Origin: Myxococcus xanthus
Lineage (GTDB): Bacteria > Myxococcota > Myxococcia > Myxococcales > Myxococcaceae
Reading direction: 5' to 3'
Assembly: GCF_006402735.1 (NCBI RefSeq)
Contig: NZ_CP017174.1
Location: 5,994,001-6,058,000, forward strand
Length of the DNA stretch: 64,000 bases
Within the stretch, counting starts at the first letter, position 1, and the number at the start of each line of letters is the position of its first letter. Made by a program: the position numbers and the translations under genes. Below are positions 16,601 to 25,233 of the stretch, piece by piece. Under the pieces are notes generated by a model that was not told where the DNA came from, ran no database searches, and worked only from the letters and a program-made list of their open reading frames with translations.

Positions 16601-17105
16601 TTATGAGGGGTGGGCCCAGAAAGAGTCCATGGAGAAGCGGCGAGGACTGCTCGCCGTCCCCGAGCGCAAGGCCGGCGAGAAGGCTCATCGCACCCCTCCG
16701 CCGCCGCAATGGCGGTGGGCCAACGATGAGGACTTCGACAAGCTCGTCGTACAGCCGGTCGCCTATGCGATTCAGGTCAAGGGCGGCCCCCACGCTCTGC
16801 TGCTCGCTGGCGAGCACGGCCTGCATCGCTTCATCGAAGGCAGTCAGATTTCGATGGTGCATGCGTACTTCGAGCCGCGGCCCCTCTCGCTGTTCGACCT
16901 CTCCTCGCGGGAGACGTTGCAGAAGCAGCTGCCGAAAAACGAGGTCCGCCAGGTGCGCCTGTCGGGCAGCGGTTCCGGCCAGGGGATGCTGACGGACCTT
17001 CGCACCGGGGTGCAGCAGCGCTTCGGTCTGGACGGGCCTGACCTGGAGCCCCTGCTGGAACCCTGGATGCAGTGGCGCGTCTTCAACAACCGGGACGAGG
17101 ACTGA
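13698..17105 (+). CDS. HSP100-like double AAA+ protein A, with C-terminal release-factor-like domain
   Basis: 1135 residues; first of three paralogues. Residues 1-170 form an N-terminal region that I do not recognise; 180-235 is an acidic/Pro linker. D1: Walker A GPSGVGKT (279-286), pore-loop-like FFG (324-326), but the Walker B acidic pair is replaced (LLSLGHAVE, 345-353), so D1 probably cannot hydrolyse ATP. D2: GPTGVGKT (555-562), DE 621-622, sensor TSNLG, sensor-2 GAR (765-767), all intact; the usual GYVGYEEGG pore loop is not kept. Residues 820-940 are helical. Residues ~945-1065 resemble the PCRF domain of peptide release factors (GEHGLHRF). ATG 13698 aligns with the paralogues' starts; ATG 13656 is an upstream alternative. 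The next gene starts 4 nt later. Confidence 0.85.
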   Translation: MNFRFQCWLQRHVSGRVTLTPLALRRLAVHADSLEAATEELTLALDDQLSRVHPRRVPEFIAPTGGTLETVELPGIPVWGAEENHFAPLTLSAVVAPTLNAFLGLHAPRLNSHHWFQGKTLPAEAQELLGDRLEGMSDAERLALRPDGTESLLEIEVRATPGALSDLTPRELHRDIRPPPRPPDAPADPEDDAREDDEDEDTEALDLDSWEPRRRTAHRGPGEPPAKPPPTPTLDSVGVAWHRLAQEGQLDAAYEQDALVTLLRTRLAAKDAEPVVLVGPSGVGKTSVLHALAQSLRAPTATEAERARPFYFLDGSRLIAGEGFFGDWQQQVLRAFREATEARALLSLGHAVELLDAGKSAHSDQNVAQLLLPLLAARDVTVVAEATEETWAQVEQRNTSFARLFSVVRVAEPTADALGRIVAKVAEDDASATAMQVQPDALDEARFLCRRFLPYGAQVGNTVAFVRRLLASCAQASRSSVTRLEAIRQFASESGIPEHLLRDDQPLASAHVRDFLASRVMGQDAAVERAASVVSVLKAGMSDVRRPLGVLLFVGPTGVGKTELSKALAELLFGAKERMVRLDMGEYAGPDALLRLMGDGETPGYLTSEVRRQPFCVVLLDEVEKAHPAVHDALLGVLGEGRLTDTSGRFTDFRNALIILTSNLGADTLRARVGFDASGGAPDMASLRAHYLSEVQRFFRPEMFNRMDDVVVFSPLSAPLLRRLVVRELEAVCRRPGLSLHDALLEVTPAAQDWLALRGFDARYGARPLKRALERELVVPVADWLAAHPRMGPASLTVDAGTTGLELRAESLGGAAEGGGREAIERILEEAATVRAEVQRWSRCAPMHSLRRVLAVFDKVSRHTAYWEERALAEENSRKSSEARALEQSLRECAQQAEAIEDLLFEAHLSRTVDQVESLSREVSQVKAAFARIRQRIYSSLFPPSQGATLYLVPGRGAWRQARMLATAYEGWAQKESMEKRRGLLAVPERKAGEKAHRTPPPPQWRWANDEDFDKLVVQPVAYAIQVKGGPHALLLAGEHGLHRFIEGSQISMVHAYFEPRPLSLFDLSSRETLQKQLPKNEVRQVRLSGSGSGQGMLTDLRTGVQQRFGLDGPDLEPLLEPWMQWRVFNNRDED

Positions 17106-17109
17106 CGAC

Positions 17110-20100
17110 ATGGACCTGAAGCTTCCCTTCGTGGTGGCCCCGCTCAGCGGCCGGCTCGTCGAGGCCTGGGTGCCCGCCTTCTTCCCAGCGCTACACAAGG
17201 CGGGGCCCAGCCTCTCCATGCTGCGAGACGAACTCGCGCTCGGCGTCATGGAGCGCTTCGAGCGCGAGTCGCCCTCCCAGGTGGCGCAGTATCAGCTCCC
17301 ACCCCACTTCGCCCTGAAGCGCGTCACCGTCGATGCGGAAGGGAGGGACCGGGAGAAGAACCGGCGCGTCGTCCTCCAGGGCACCATGTCCGTGCTGCTG
17401 GAGAAGTGGCCCCGTGACACCTTCTGGGTCGTCACCCCCACCCGGCTCCCCGCCGCGCGCTTCGCGCTGAATCAGCCCGCGGACCTGCCCCAGGCGCTCG
17501 CGCGACGGCTGGTGGCATGGTGTCTGGAACACAACCTGGACTCCCTGGACGCGCACTGGACCCAGGGCCGGGAGCAACTGGAGCTCCTGGAGGTGGATGC
17601 CTATGCTCCCTCCGTCCTCCCACGCACGCCGCCGCGACCGGCTCAGCCCGCGCGACGCCGCCGGACGAAGAACCCGGAAAAGGAAGACACCGCGCCCGAA
17701 ACGCCGGAGCAGCGGGAGCAACGCCGCAACCGGCGGCGCCTCACCTTGGTGGAGCTCCGGGCCGTGGCACGCAACCTGAGCCACGGTGCCCGAGACGGCA
17801 CGCTGGAGCGCTGCTTCGGCCGGGAGGCGCTGGTTCGCGAGCTCGTGGAGGCGCTCGAAGGCCGCGAAGGATCCGCGCTGGTGCTGGTGGGTCCACCTGG
17901 CGCGGGCAAGACGGCCCTGATTCATGAAGCGGTGAGCCGGCTCACCGCCCGGCAGGACGCCGCGGGCGTGCGTCGCGACGTGTGGCGCGTGGACGGCAAC
18001 CAGTTCATCGCCGGCATGATGTACGTGGGCCAGTGGGAGGCCCGCGCGCGGGGCGTGGTGAAGGAGCTGATGGAGGTCGGCGACCTGCTCTACGTGGACG
18101 ACCTGGCCTCGCTCGTCTACGCGGGCCGCACGCGCAATGAGCGCACCAACGTCGCGCAGTTCCTGGAGCCTCACATGGCCCGGGGCGAGCTCACGGTGCT
18201 CGCCGAGTCCACGCCCGAGCGCTTCGAGCGCGTGCGGGAAGAAGCCCCAACCCTCGCCTCGCTCTTCCGGGTCATCCACGTCCCCGCACTGGATGCGCGT
18301 GCCACGCTGCCCGCGCTCCTCGGCACCGTGCGAGAATTGGAGGCGGAAAGCACGGACAGCGCGGTCCGGCTCTCGCCGCTGGCGCTGGAGACCCTGCTCT
18401 CCTTGCAGGAGCGCTTCGTGTCGCACGAGGCGTTCCCGGGCAAGGCCGTCCGCCTGCTCCGCCGGGTCATGGCCCGACAGGGCGTCAGCACCTCGGGCAC
18501 CCGGCGCTTTTCGTCGGGGGACGTCATCGACGCGATGCGGGAGCAGACGGGCCTACCGGACTTCATTCTGGGCAGCGCCCAGCCGAAGAAGCGCGAAGCG
18601 CTGACGTGGGAGATGCAGCGGCAGGTGGCGGGCCAGCCCGAAGCCGTGGAAGCCGTGGTGGACGCCATCCTCACGTTGCAGTCCGCGCTCCAGCCGTCCG
18701 ACAAGCCCCTGGCCACCTACCTCTTCGTGGGTCCCACGGGCGTGGGCAAGACGGAGACGGCGAAGGCGCTCGCGCGGACGCTCTTCGGCGGAGAGCAGCG
18801 GCTCATCCGCTTCGACATGTCGGAGTTCGTCACGTCCTCCAGCATCACCCGGCTGCTCGGGCGGCCCGGCGCGCCTGACGGTGAGCTGACCACCGCGCTG
18901 CGCACCCAGCCCTTCTGCGTGGTGCTGTTCGACGAGGTAGAGAAGGCCCATCCCCGCGTGTTCGACGCCCTCCTCCAGTTCCTTGGTGAGGGACGGCTGA
19001 CGGACGGAGCGGGACGCACGGTGGATGCCCGGCAGTCCGTCGTCGTGCTCACGAGCAACCTCGGCGTGCGCGAGGCCGCCACCCACACCGGCTTCCACCG
19101 CACCGCGGACAGCGCGGAGGCGCACTACCTCTCAGCCGTGCGTGCCTGGTTCCGCCCGGAGTTCTTCAACCGGCTGGACCGGGTGGTGCCCTTCCGTCCG
19201 CTCACGCCCGCCGCGCTGCGCGTGGTGGTGGACCACGCGCTCGAAGGCCTGCTGTCGCGCCATGGCATCCGGCAGGGCAACGTGCTGGTGGAGGTCGAGC
19301 CGCGCCTGCTGGACCTGCTGGTGGAGGAGGCCTACGACCCACGCTTCGGAGCCCGCCCCCTCAAGCGCGCCCTGGAGAAGCGCCTCACGTTGCCCCTGGC
19401 TCACCACCTGGTGCGGCGGAGCGCGGACGACCTGGCGCGCGTGGAGCTGCTGCGGGAGGGCAACGACATGCGCGTGTCGGTGGAGCTGCTGGTCAACGCC
19501 CCTGCGTGGGCACCCGAGCGGCCGGCCTCTGCATGGAGCCTGGCGGAGGTTTCCCGCCTGCTCGAGGAGACCAGCTCGCGGCTGGCGGCGTTGATGACGA
19601 CGAAGGAGGTGCCCGAGGCGGGAGAACTGGCGGAGCGACTGCATCGGCTGGCACTCGAGGCCACGGACATCCGCGACTACGAGCTGGTCCCGCGCGACTT
19701 CCAGGACGCGCCGTCGCCTGAGTCCACCGTGAAGCAGATGCTGACTTCGCACTCGAGTCATGTGGGCCACCTGGGCCTGCGGCAGCGCCCTGCGTATGAG
19801 GAGCGCCCGCTGCACGTCTCGAACGAAGAACAGCTCCGCCGCGCACAGCCCCGCGTGTTGGCCCTTCGCGACGAGACCGCCTGGGTCGAACATCAGCTCA
19901 CGCACCTGGCACGGGGGACGGACGTCGTGACGGTGTTGGTGGAGGGGCTCGGCGACGCGACGCCATCCGCGGTGTGGACCGTGGCCCACTCCCTCCCCAG
20001 CGCGCTCGGGGAGACGGCGATGTACCTGGAAGCCGTCCATGCCGACGGGCGCACCGAGTGGTTCCGCTCCGGAGACGAGCGGTCCGAGGACCTGGTGCTT

Positions 20101-20496
20101 CGGCGTGTCGCCGTGCGGATGTCGGCCATCGGCCTGCGTGAGGTGCTGGCGCCCCTTCGAGGCTATGCGCTGGTGGACCTCGTCCATGGCGATGGGCCGC
20201 GCCAGGTCCTGGTCCGCCTGGAGCACCTGTCCGAAGACGTGGGGAGTCTCGAGGACGTGCCGCGCGTGATGGCGGCATGGGATGAGGCAGTCGTCCGCGA
20301 ACGCGAAGCCCGTCGGAGCGGCGCCGCGTCAGTGGGCGCGGCCAGCCACGTCATCCTGCGTGGCCGCGAGGGTGTCACGACTGGACGGCCCCACGACTCG
20401 ACCGAACTCACGCACGTCGCGAACGGACGCCGCCCCAGGGAGGCGCTCGCATGGGCCGCGAGGGTGCTCCGGGAACCCAGCCAGGGACACGACTGA
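17110..20496 (+). CDS. HSP100-like double AAA+ protein B
   Basis: 1128 residues, paralogue of its neighbours. N-terminal region 1-170 shares the pattern of the other two; 170-210 is a basic, low-complexity linker. D1: Walker A GPPGAGKT (261-268), pore-loop-like YVG (305-307), Walker B LLYVDD (326-331) with Asp in place of the catalytic Glu. D2: GPTGVGKT (541-548), Walker B VVLFDEVEKAH (DE 608-609), sensor TSNLG, arginine in FFNRLDR, and a GAR sensor-2, all intact; no GYVG pore loop. A ~350-residue C-terminal extension (helical 780-860, then mixed) has no recognised domain and differs from that of protein A. It starts 4 nt after gene A and ends 1 nt before gene C. A remodelling role is inferred; the target is unknown. 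Confidence 0.85.
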   Translation: MDLKLPFVVAPLSGRLVEAWVPAFFPALHKAGPSLSMLRDELALGVMERFERESPSQVAQYQLPPHFALKRVTVDAEGRDREKNRRVVLQGTMSVLLEKWPRDTFWVVTPTRLPAARFALNQPADLPQALARRLVAWCLEHNLDSLDAHWTQGREQLELLEVDAYAPSVLPRTPPRPAQPARRRRTKNPEKEDTAPETPEQREQRRNRRRLTLVELRAVARNLSHGARDGTLERCFGREALVRELVEALEGREGSALVLVGPPGAGKTALIHEAVSRLTARQDAAGVRRDVWRVDGNQFIAGMMYVGQWEARARGVVKELMEVGDLLYVDDLASLVYAGRTRNERTNVAQFLEPHMARGELTVLAESTPERFERVREEAPTLASLFRVIHVPALDARATLPALLGTVRELEAESTDSAVRLSPLALETLLSLQERFVSHEAFPGKAVRLLRRVMARQGVSTSGTRRFSSGDVIDAMREQTGLPDFILGSAQPKKREALTWEMQRQVAGQPEAVEAVVDAILTLQSALQPSDKPLATYLFVGPTGVGKTETAKALARTLFGGEQRLIRFDMSEFVTSSSITRLLGRPGAPDGELTTALRTQPFCVVLFDEVEKAHPRVFDALLQFLGEGRLTDGAGRTVDARQSVVVLTSNLGVREAATHTGFHRTADSAEAHYLSAVRAWFRPEFFNRLDRVVPFRPLTPAALRVVVDHALEGLLSRHGIRQGNVLVEVEPRLLDLLVEEAYDPRFGARPLKRALEKRLTLPLAHHLVRRSADDLARVELLREGNDMRVSVELLVNAPAWAPERPASAWSLAEVSRLLEETSSRLAALMTTKEVPEAGELAERLHRLALEATDIRDYELVPRDFQDAPSPESTVKQMLTSHSSHVGHLGLRQRPAYEERPLHVSNEEQLRRAQPRVLALRDETAWVEHQLTHLARGTDVVTVLVEGLGDATPSAVWTVAHSLPSALGETAMYLEAVHADGRTEWFRSGDERSEDLVLRRVAVRMSAIGLREVLAPLRGYALVDLVHGDGPRQVLVRLEHLSEDVGSLEDVPRVMAAWDEAVVREREARRSGAASVGAASHVILRGREGVTTGRPHDSTELTHVANGRRPREALAWAARVLREPSQGHD

Positions 20497-20497
20497 C

Positions 20498-22792
20498 ATG
20501 GAAAAGAACGTCCACCTCTTCGTGCGCACCTATCCCGGGCTGGGCGTGGCGGCTCACGTCCTCACCCACCCGCACCTGGCGGCCTTCGCGCCGACGCTGC
20601 ACGCCGCGAGGCTCGACATCGCGGCGGTGGTGGGGCGGCTCCTCAAGCGAGGAGAGCTCTGGGACGAGGAGACCCACTGGAGCGATTTGCGCCAGCGGAA
20701 GACGACGCTGACGGTGCGCGCGCTCGAACACGGGAAGATGCTGTCCGTCCCCCTGCGCCTCACCGTGCTCACGCACGGGGTGAAGGCCCGCCCCGCACGC
20801 AAGGGAGCACTGGCGCGCCAGGCCCTACGAGTGTGGGTGCCCCGCGTGGACGTCAAGGGCACGCTGCACGATGCGGCGGACCTGGAGCCCTTCGTCGAGG
20901 AGATGGTCCGCCACGAGCTCTATCTCGCGTCGCTCGACCGGCTGCACTCGCTGGCCTACGTGGGCGAGGAACAGGTAGAGACGCTGTCGGTGCCGGTCCG
21001 CTTCCGGGACACGCCGCGTGCCCGCGCGCTCGATGCCGCGAAGCCGCAGCGGCGCCAGGCGCCACCACCGGGGCTCGCGGAAGCCAGCCGGTGTCTCAAT
21101 GAGGAAGCACGCGCGGGTTTGCTGGAACGCGCCTGGGAACGGGACCTGGAGGTGTCCCGGCTCGCGGAGGCCGTCACCTCGCGAACCCGAGCCAGCGTGC
21201 TCCTGGTGGGCCCGTCGTCCGTCGGCAAGACGGCCCTGGTTCATGAACTCGTGCAACGCGCGGAGGCGGCCACCACGGGTTCGCCGCTTCACGGGTTGGA
21301 GGTCTTCAGCTCCTCCGGAGGCCGCATCATGGCGGGCATGCGCTACCTGGGACAGTGGCAGGAGCGCGTGAAGCACATGGTGGAGGCCTTGCGTGTTCGC
21401 CGGGCCGTGCTGCACCTCGACAGCCTGTCGGAGCTGCTGTCCCTGGGTGCCGGCGACACGGGGCTGGATGTGGCGCGCCAACTGCTGCCCGCGTTGGAAA
21501 GTGGCGAGGTCTCACTCGTCCTGGAGGCAACCCCCGAGGACGTGGCCCGCGCGGAGCGGACCCACGCCGCGTTCCTGCAATCGCTCCGGCATATCGCCGT
21601 GGCGCCCCTTTCGGCCCAGGCCGCACGCACCGCGCTTCAGCAGGCCTCGCATCGGGTGGGCCGCGCTCGCAAGGTGCGCTTCACGCCCGACGCGCTGGAC
21701 CGCGCTGGCGAACTCACGGAGCGCTTCGGCTCGGGCCCTTCGCCCGGAGGCGCAGTGTCCCTGCTGCGCGCCGCCAGCACGGAACCCGGCGCGGCCGGAG
21801 AAGTGAACGCGGCTTCGGTGACGCGCGCCTTCTGCACCCGGACCGGGTATCCGCTCGAGTTGGTGGACTCCGCCATCCGGTTGGACCCGGACGCCCTGCT
21901 CCGCCGCTTCCGCGAGCGCGTGGTGGGCCAGGACGAGGCCACCCTCCTGCTGCGCAACCTGGTCGTCACGCTGAAGACGGGCCTGGCGGACCCCTCGCGT
22001 CCGCTGGGCGCCTTCCTGCTGCTGGGCCCCACCGGCGTGGGCAAGACGGAGTCGGCGCTCGCGCTAGCGGAGTACCTGTTTGGCGACGTGGCCCGGCTGG
22101 CGCGCTTCGACATGGCGGAGTACGCCGCGCCCGGCAGCGCGACCCGGCTGGTGGGAGAAGCGGGAGGCCAACAAGGCAGCCTGGCGCGGCGCGTCCGCGA
22201 GCAGCCCTTCGGCGTGGTGCTGCTGGACGAAATCGAAAAAGCGGACGCGGGCGTCCATGACCTGCTGTTGCAGGTGCTGGGCGAAGGGCGCCTCACCGAC
22301 GCCACGGGCCGCACCGTCAGCTTCCGCAACACCGTGGTGCTGCTCACCAGCAACCTGGGCGCGGACAGCGCGGGGCGCTCGCTGGGCTTTGGGGAGCGCG
22401 GCGTCCAGGAGCGCGCTGCGCACTACCTGGGGGCCGCGGCGGCCTTCTTCCGGCCCGAGCTGCTGAACCGGCTGGACCGGGTGGTGCCCTACCGCGCGCT
22501 CACGGAGGACGTCATCGAATCACTCGCCCGGCGCGCGCTGGAGGCGGCCCTCTCTCGCGAGGGGCTCAGCCGCCGGGGCGTGAAGGTGACCTTCGGCGAG
22601 GACGTGGTGAAGCACCTGGCACGCACCGGCTTCGACGCACGCTATGGGGCCAGGCCTCTCAAACGCGCCGTGGAGCAGCAGGTGGTCGCGCCCCTGGCGC
22701 GGTGGCTGGCGGCTCAGGCCACCAGCGCTCCGCCCCTGGTGGCGCTCCGCGTGGGAGCAGAGGGGCGGATTGCGTTGAGCGGCCTCGAATGA
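20498..22792 (+). CDS. HSP100-like double AAA+ protein C (short form)
   Basis: 764 residues, the shortest of the three, ending soon after the D2 small domain without the C-terminal extension. N-terminal region 1-175 matches that of the paralogues (start MEKNVHLFVRTYPGLGVAAH). D1: Walker A GPSSVGKT (238-245), pore-loop-like YLG (283-285), Walker B LHLDS (305-309) with the catalytic Glu missing. D2: GPTGVGKT (510-517), VVLLDEIEKAD (DE 577-578), TSNLG, LLNRLDR and YGARPLKRA all intact; pore-loop region reads EAGGQQGS. ATG 20498 follows the gene B stop by 1 nt. The three products are likely made together and may form one mixed complex. Confidence 0.85.
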   Translation: MEKNVHLFVRTYPGLGVAAHVLTHPHLAAFAPTLHAARLDIAAVVGRLLKRGELWDEETHWSDLRQRKTTLTVRALEHGKMLSVPLRLTVLTHGVKARPARKGALARQALRVWVPRVDVKGTLHDAADLEPFVEEMVRHELYLASLDRLHSLAYVGEEQVETLSVPVRFRDTPRARALDAAKPQRRQAPPPGLAEASRCLNEEARAGLLERAWERDLEVSRLAEAVTSRTRASVLLVGPSSVGKTALVHELVQRAEAATTGSPLHGLEVFSSSGGRIMAGMRYLGQWQERVKHMVEALRVRRAVLHLDSLSELLSLGAGDTGLDVARQLLPALESGEVSLVLEATPEDVARAERTHAAFLQSLRHIAVAPLSAQAARTALQQASHRVGRARKVRFTPDALDRAGELTERFGSGPSPGGAVSLLRAASTEPGAAGEVNAASVTRAFCTRTGYPLELVDSAIRLDPDALLRRFRERVVGQDEATLLLRNLVVTLKTGLADPSRPLGAFLLLGPTGVGKTESALALAEYLFGDVARLARFDMAEYAAPGSATRLVGEAGGQQGSLARRVREQPFGVVLLDEIEKADAGVHDLLLQVLGEGRLTDATGRTVSFRNTVVLLTSNLGADSAGRSLGFGERGVQERAAHYLGAAAAFFRPELLNRLDRVVPYRALTEDVIESLARRALEAALSREGLSRRGVKVTFGEDVVKHLARTGFDARYGARPLKRAVEQQVVAPLARWLAAQATSAPPLVALRVGAEGRIALSGLE

Positions 22793-22847
22793 CCTCCGAA
22801 GCCGCCCAGGCCAGCAATGGACGCCGTGCGTGGGCGTGCGGTGCGAC

Positions 22848-23429
22848 CTAGCCCTTGAAGTTCTGGGCCACGAAGTCCCAGTTCACCAGGTGCGTCAGGA
22901 ACGTCTCGATGAACTTCGGACGCGCGTTCCGGTAGTCGATGTAATACGCGTGCTCCCACACGTCGATGGTCAGCAGGGCCTTCTGGCCGTGCTTCATCGG
23001 CAGGTCCGCGTTGCCCGTCTTGGTGACCTTGAGCTTGCCGCCCTCCAGCACCAGCCAGGCCCAGCCCGAGCCGAACTGCGTGGCCGCGGCGGTGGAGAAC
23101 TCCTCCTTGAACTTGTCGAAGGAGCCGAAGTCACGGTCGATGGCCGCCGCGAGCTCACCCGTCGGCTTGCCGCCGCCAGCGGGCTTCATGCACTGCCAGA
23201 AGAAGGTGTGGTTCCACACCTGCGCGGCGTTGTTGAACACGCCACCGTCGCTGCTGAGGATGACCTCCTCCAACGACTTGTTCGCCTCCGGCTTGCCGTC
23301 CAGGAGCTTGTTCAGGTTGTTGACGTAGGCGGCGTGGTGCTTGTCGTGGTGGAACTCGAGCGTCTCCGCGCTCATGTGCGGTACGAGGGCGTCCTTCTTG
23401 TAAGGCAGATCAGGCAACGTGAACGGCAT
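22848..23429 (-). CDS. sodB: Fe-type superoxide dismutase
   Basis: 193 residues. Metal ligands His27, His74, Asp156 and His160 are all present, and the Fe-type marker NNAAQVWNHTFFW holds the second-sphere Gln70. It converts superoxide to peroxide and oxygen in the cytoplasm. ATG at 23429 has AGGAAAC upstream and matches the usual start (MPFTLPDLPY). It lies 25 nt downstream of the flavin reductase gene on the same strand, so the two are likely one operon, sensible because flavin reductases leak superoxide. It converges on the AAA+ operon. Confidence 0.96.
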   Translation of the reverse strand: MPFTLPDLPYKKDALVPHMSAETLEFHHDKHHAAYVNNLNKLLDGKPEANKSLEEVILSSDGGVFNNAAQVWNHTFFWQCMKPAGGGKPTGELAAAIDRDFGSFDKFKEEFSTAAATQFGSGWAWLVLEGGKLKVTKTGNADLPMKHGQKALLTIDVWEHAYYIDYRNARPKFIETFLTHLVNWDFVAQNFKG

Positions 23430-23454
23430 GGTCGTTTCCTTTCGGTGTGAGAGG

Positions 23455-23955
23455 TCAGGCGCCATCGCTATCAGACGGCGGCAGAGAGGTCACGGTTCGA
23501 TAGCCCCGCTCCCAATAAAGAAGGGGCTCCTGCGGACGTCCCTCATGAAGACGTGTGACGCGGCCGACAATCAGCGTGTGGTCACCGTGACGGTGCAGGC
23601 CATGGACCTGGCATGACAGCCCTACCAGGCTGTCCCGCACGAAGGCGCCGGCGTCGAAGAGCTGCGCATCGAGCTCACCCTTCGCGCACCGCACGGAGAT
23701 GGAACGTTGTGCGGCGGACAGGATGCTGAGCGTGAAGACGCCGGAGGCCTCTACCCGCTTCAACGTGCGGGACGCCTCCGTCAGCGCCACCACCACCAGC
23801 GGCGGCTCCAGCGACAGGGAGCTGAAGGAACTCACCGTCGTCGCCCGCAGGCCTTCGGCGTCCCGTATCGCCACCACGGCCACGCCGCTGGCCCACCGGG
23901 CCATCGCATCCCGGAAGCCGCGCGCGTCCACACCTTCTGGCGTGCTCTGCGTCAT
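23455..23955 (-). CDS. Flavin reductase family protein (FMN-binding split barrel)
   Basis: 166 residues with the flavin reductase pattern: RDAMARWASGVAVVA, TVSSFSSLSLEPPLVVVAL, and a late GDHTLIVGRV strand. Such enzymes reduce FMN or FAD with NAD(P)H, often for a two-component monooxygenase, but no partner oxygenase is seen nearby. ATG at 23955 is chosen over an upstream ATG at 24057 because the added residues are not family-like. The start has AGGGGG close upstream. Probably co-transcribed with sodB. Confidence 0.85.
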   Translation of the reverse strand: MTQSTPEGVDARGFRDAMARWASGVAVVAIRDAEGLRATTVSSFSSLSLEPPLVVVALTEASRTLKRVEASGVFTLSILSAAQRSISVRCAKGELDAQLFDAGAFVRDSLVGLSCQVHGLHRHGDHTLIVGRVTRLHEGRPQEPLLYWERGYRTVTSLPPSDSDGA

Positions 23956-24162
23956 GCCCCCTGGATACAGGCGCTCCGCCCACCTGTCATCACACCTGCC
24001 AATGGATTGGCGGGATGTTGTTCCAATGGCAGGGACCTGGATTACCAATAAATACATAGTTTACATGAGTTCAAAAGGACTCTGTGGCATACGGGCGACC
24101 CACACCTGAAGTGAAGGCACGCGGCCCCCCCGCGCCTCCGCCTTCTCAATGAGGTCGAAACG

Positions 24163-25158
24163 ATGCGTCGGAGCCTGAAGGGAGCACTGCTGTGGATGAT
24201 GCCGCTGGGCGTGCTGAGTGCCTGCGGTGGAGCACCTGACGCCGCCGGCGCCGAGGACGCGCTGAGCGAGCGCGCGCAGTCCCTCATCTCCGCGCCACCG
24301 GTGCCGGCCAGCGGCAACATCGCGGACAGCATGTTGTACGTCGGCACCGTGGCGGTGGGCGGCGCGCAGCAGGACGGCGCGTCAGCCCAGCCGGGTTACT
24401 ACGGATACCGGGTGCAGGTGCAGGCGGGCTCGCAGCTCAAGCTCGAGGTCACGCACCTGGGCAGCTCCATGTACCTGGACACCGGCCTGTTCCTGTACGG
24501 CCCCAAGGATGCGAACGGTAGCTACGGCGACACCGTGCTGGCCCAAGACGACGACTCTGGTTACGGGCAACTCAGCAAGGTGGGCCTGGTGACGCTGCCG
24601 CAGGACGGCGAGTACCTGGCCGTGGTCGGCTTCATCAACGGCGGTGGCAAGCAGTTCCGGCTCCAGGTGGACTGCGTGGGCGGGGCGTGCCTGCCCAACC
24701 CGCAGCCCGCGCCGACGGGCCATGCGCTCACGCTGGTCCAGAGTCCCATCACCGCCGGCCTCCAGTCCGCGCTGGACGCGGGCAACATCGTGCGCGAGGA
24801 CAACATCTCGCACCTGACTGCGTTCGACTTCGCGTGGACCTACTCTGGCGAGACGACGCTGGACACGGCGGCCGCGGCCATCCTGGCCAGGGGGCAGTAC
24901 CGGGGCTATCTCAATGACCCGGCGCCGCTCGTGCTGACGTACGCGCAACTGGAGACGTCCATGTACTGGCAGTTCCGCCCGCTGCACCCGGCCATCCTCG
25001 CCACCTACGGCAACGGTACGGAGAACGTGCAGGTGAAGCGGTACTACCGCGAGTTCTCCACCGGCCCCAACGGAGACAACTGGCGGACGCTGAACGTCAT
25101 CCTCTTCCCCCAGTCGTACAAGGTCGTCGTCTACGAGCAGACCGCGCACGAAATCTGA
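24163..25158 (+). CDS. Secreted lipoprotein with pre-peptidase C-terminal-like (PPC) domain
   Basis: 331 residues. Lipobox SACGG gives lipidated Cys21. Residues ~50-170 look like a PPC/bacterial pre-peptidase C-terminal beta-sandwich (VGTVAVGG..., LDTGLFLYGP, DDDSGYGQLSKVGLVTLPQDGEYLAVVG). The remaining ~150 residues have no recognised domain or protease motif. It is likely outside the cell or on the outer membrane. An AT-rich stretch at 24040-24070 is the likely promoter area. It stands alone between the sodB pair and the oxidoreductase operon. Confidence 0.7.
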   Translation: MRRSLKGALLWMMPLGVLSACGGAPDAAGAEDALSERAQSLISAPPVPASGNIADSMLYVGTVAVGGAQQDGASAQPGYYGYRVQVQAGSQLKLEVTHLGSSMYLDTGLFLYGPKDANGSYGDTVLAQDDDSGYGQLSKVGLVTLPQDGEYLAVVGFINGGGKQFRLQVDCVGGACLPNPQPAPTGHALTLVQSPITAGLQSALDAGNIVREDNISHLTAFDFAWTYSGETTLDTAAAAILARGQYRGYLNDPAPLVLTYAQLETSMYWQFRPLHPAILATYGNGTENVQVKRYYREFSTGPNGDNWRTLNVILFPQSYKVVVYEQTAHEI

Positions 25159-25169
25159 GGCCGCCGTCT

Positions 25170-25199
25170 CCGTGCCCGGAACGCCACCGCCGGGCACGG
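25170..25199. terminator. Hairpin terminator between converging genes
   Basis: Perfect 10-bp inverted repeat CCGTGCCCGG (25170-25179) / CCGGGCACGG (25190-25199) in the 75-nt gap between the plus-strand lipoprotein and the minus-strand oxidoreductase. It can serve both strands, though neither side has a T run. Confidence 0.6.
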
Positions 25200-25233
25200 G
25201 ACGAAGCGGGGGCGCAGTGCGCCCCCGTGGCAC

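Noticed and set aside
20282..20497. Longer N-terminus for ATPase C starting at 20282
   Set aside because: It would overlap the end of gene B in another frame and lacks family sequence; ATG 20498 aligns with the paralogues.
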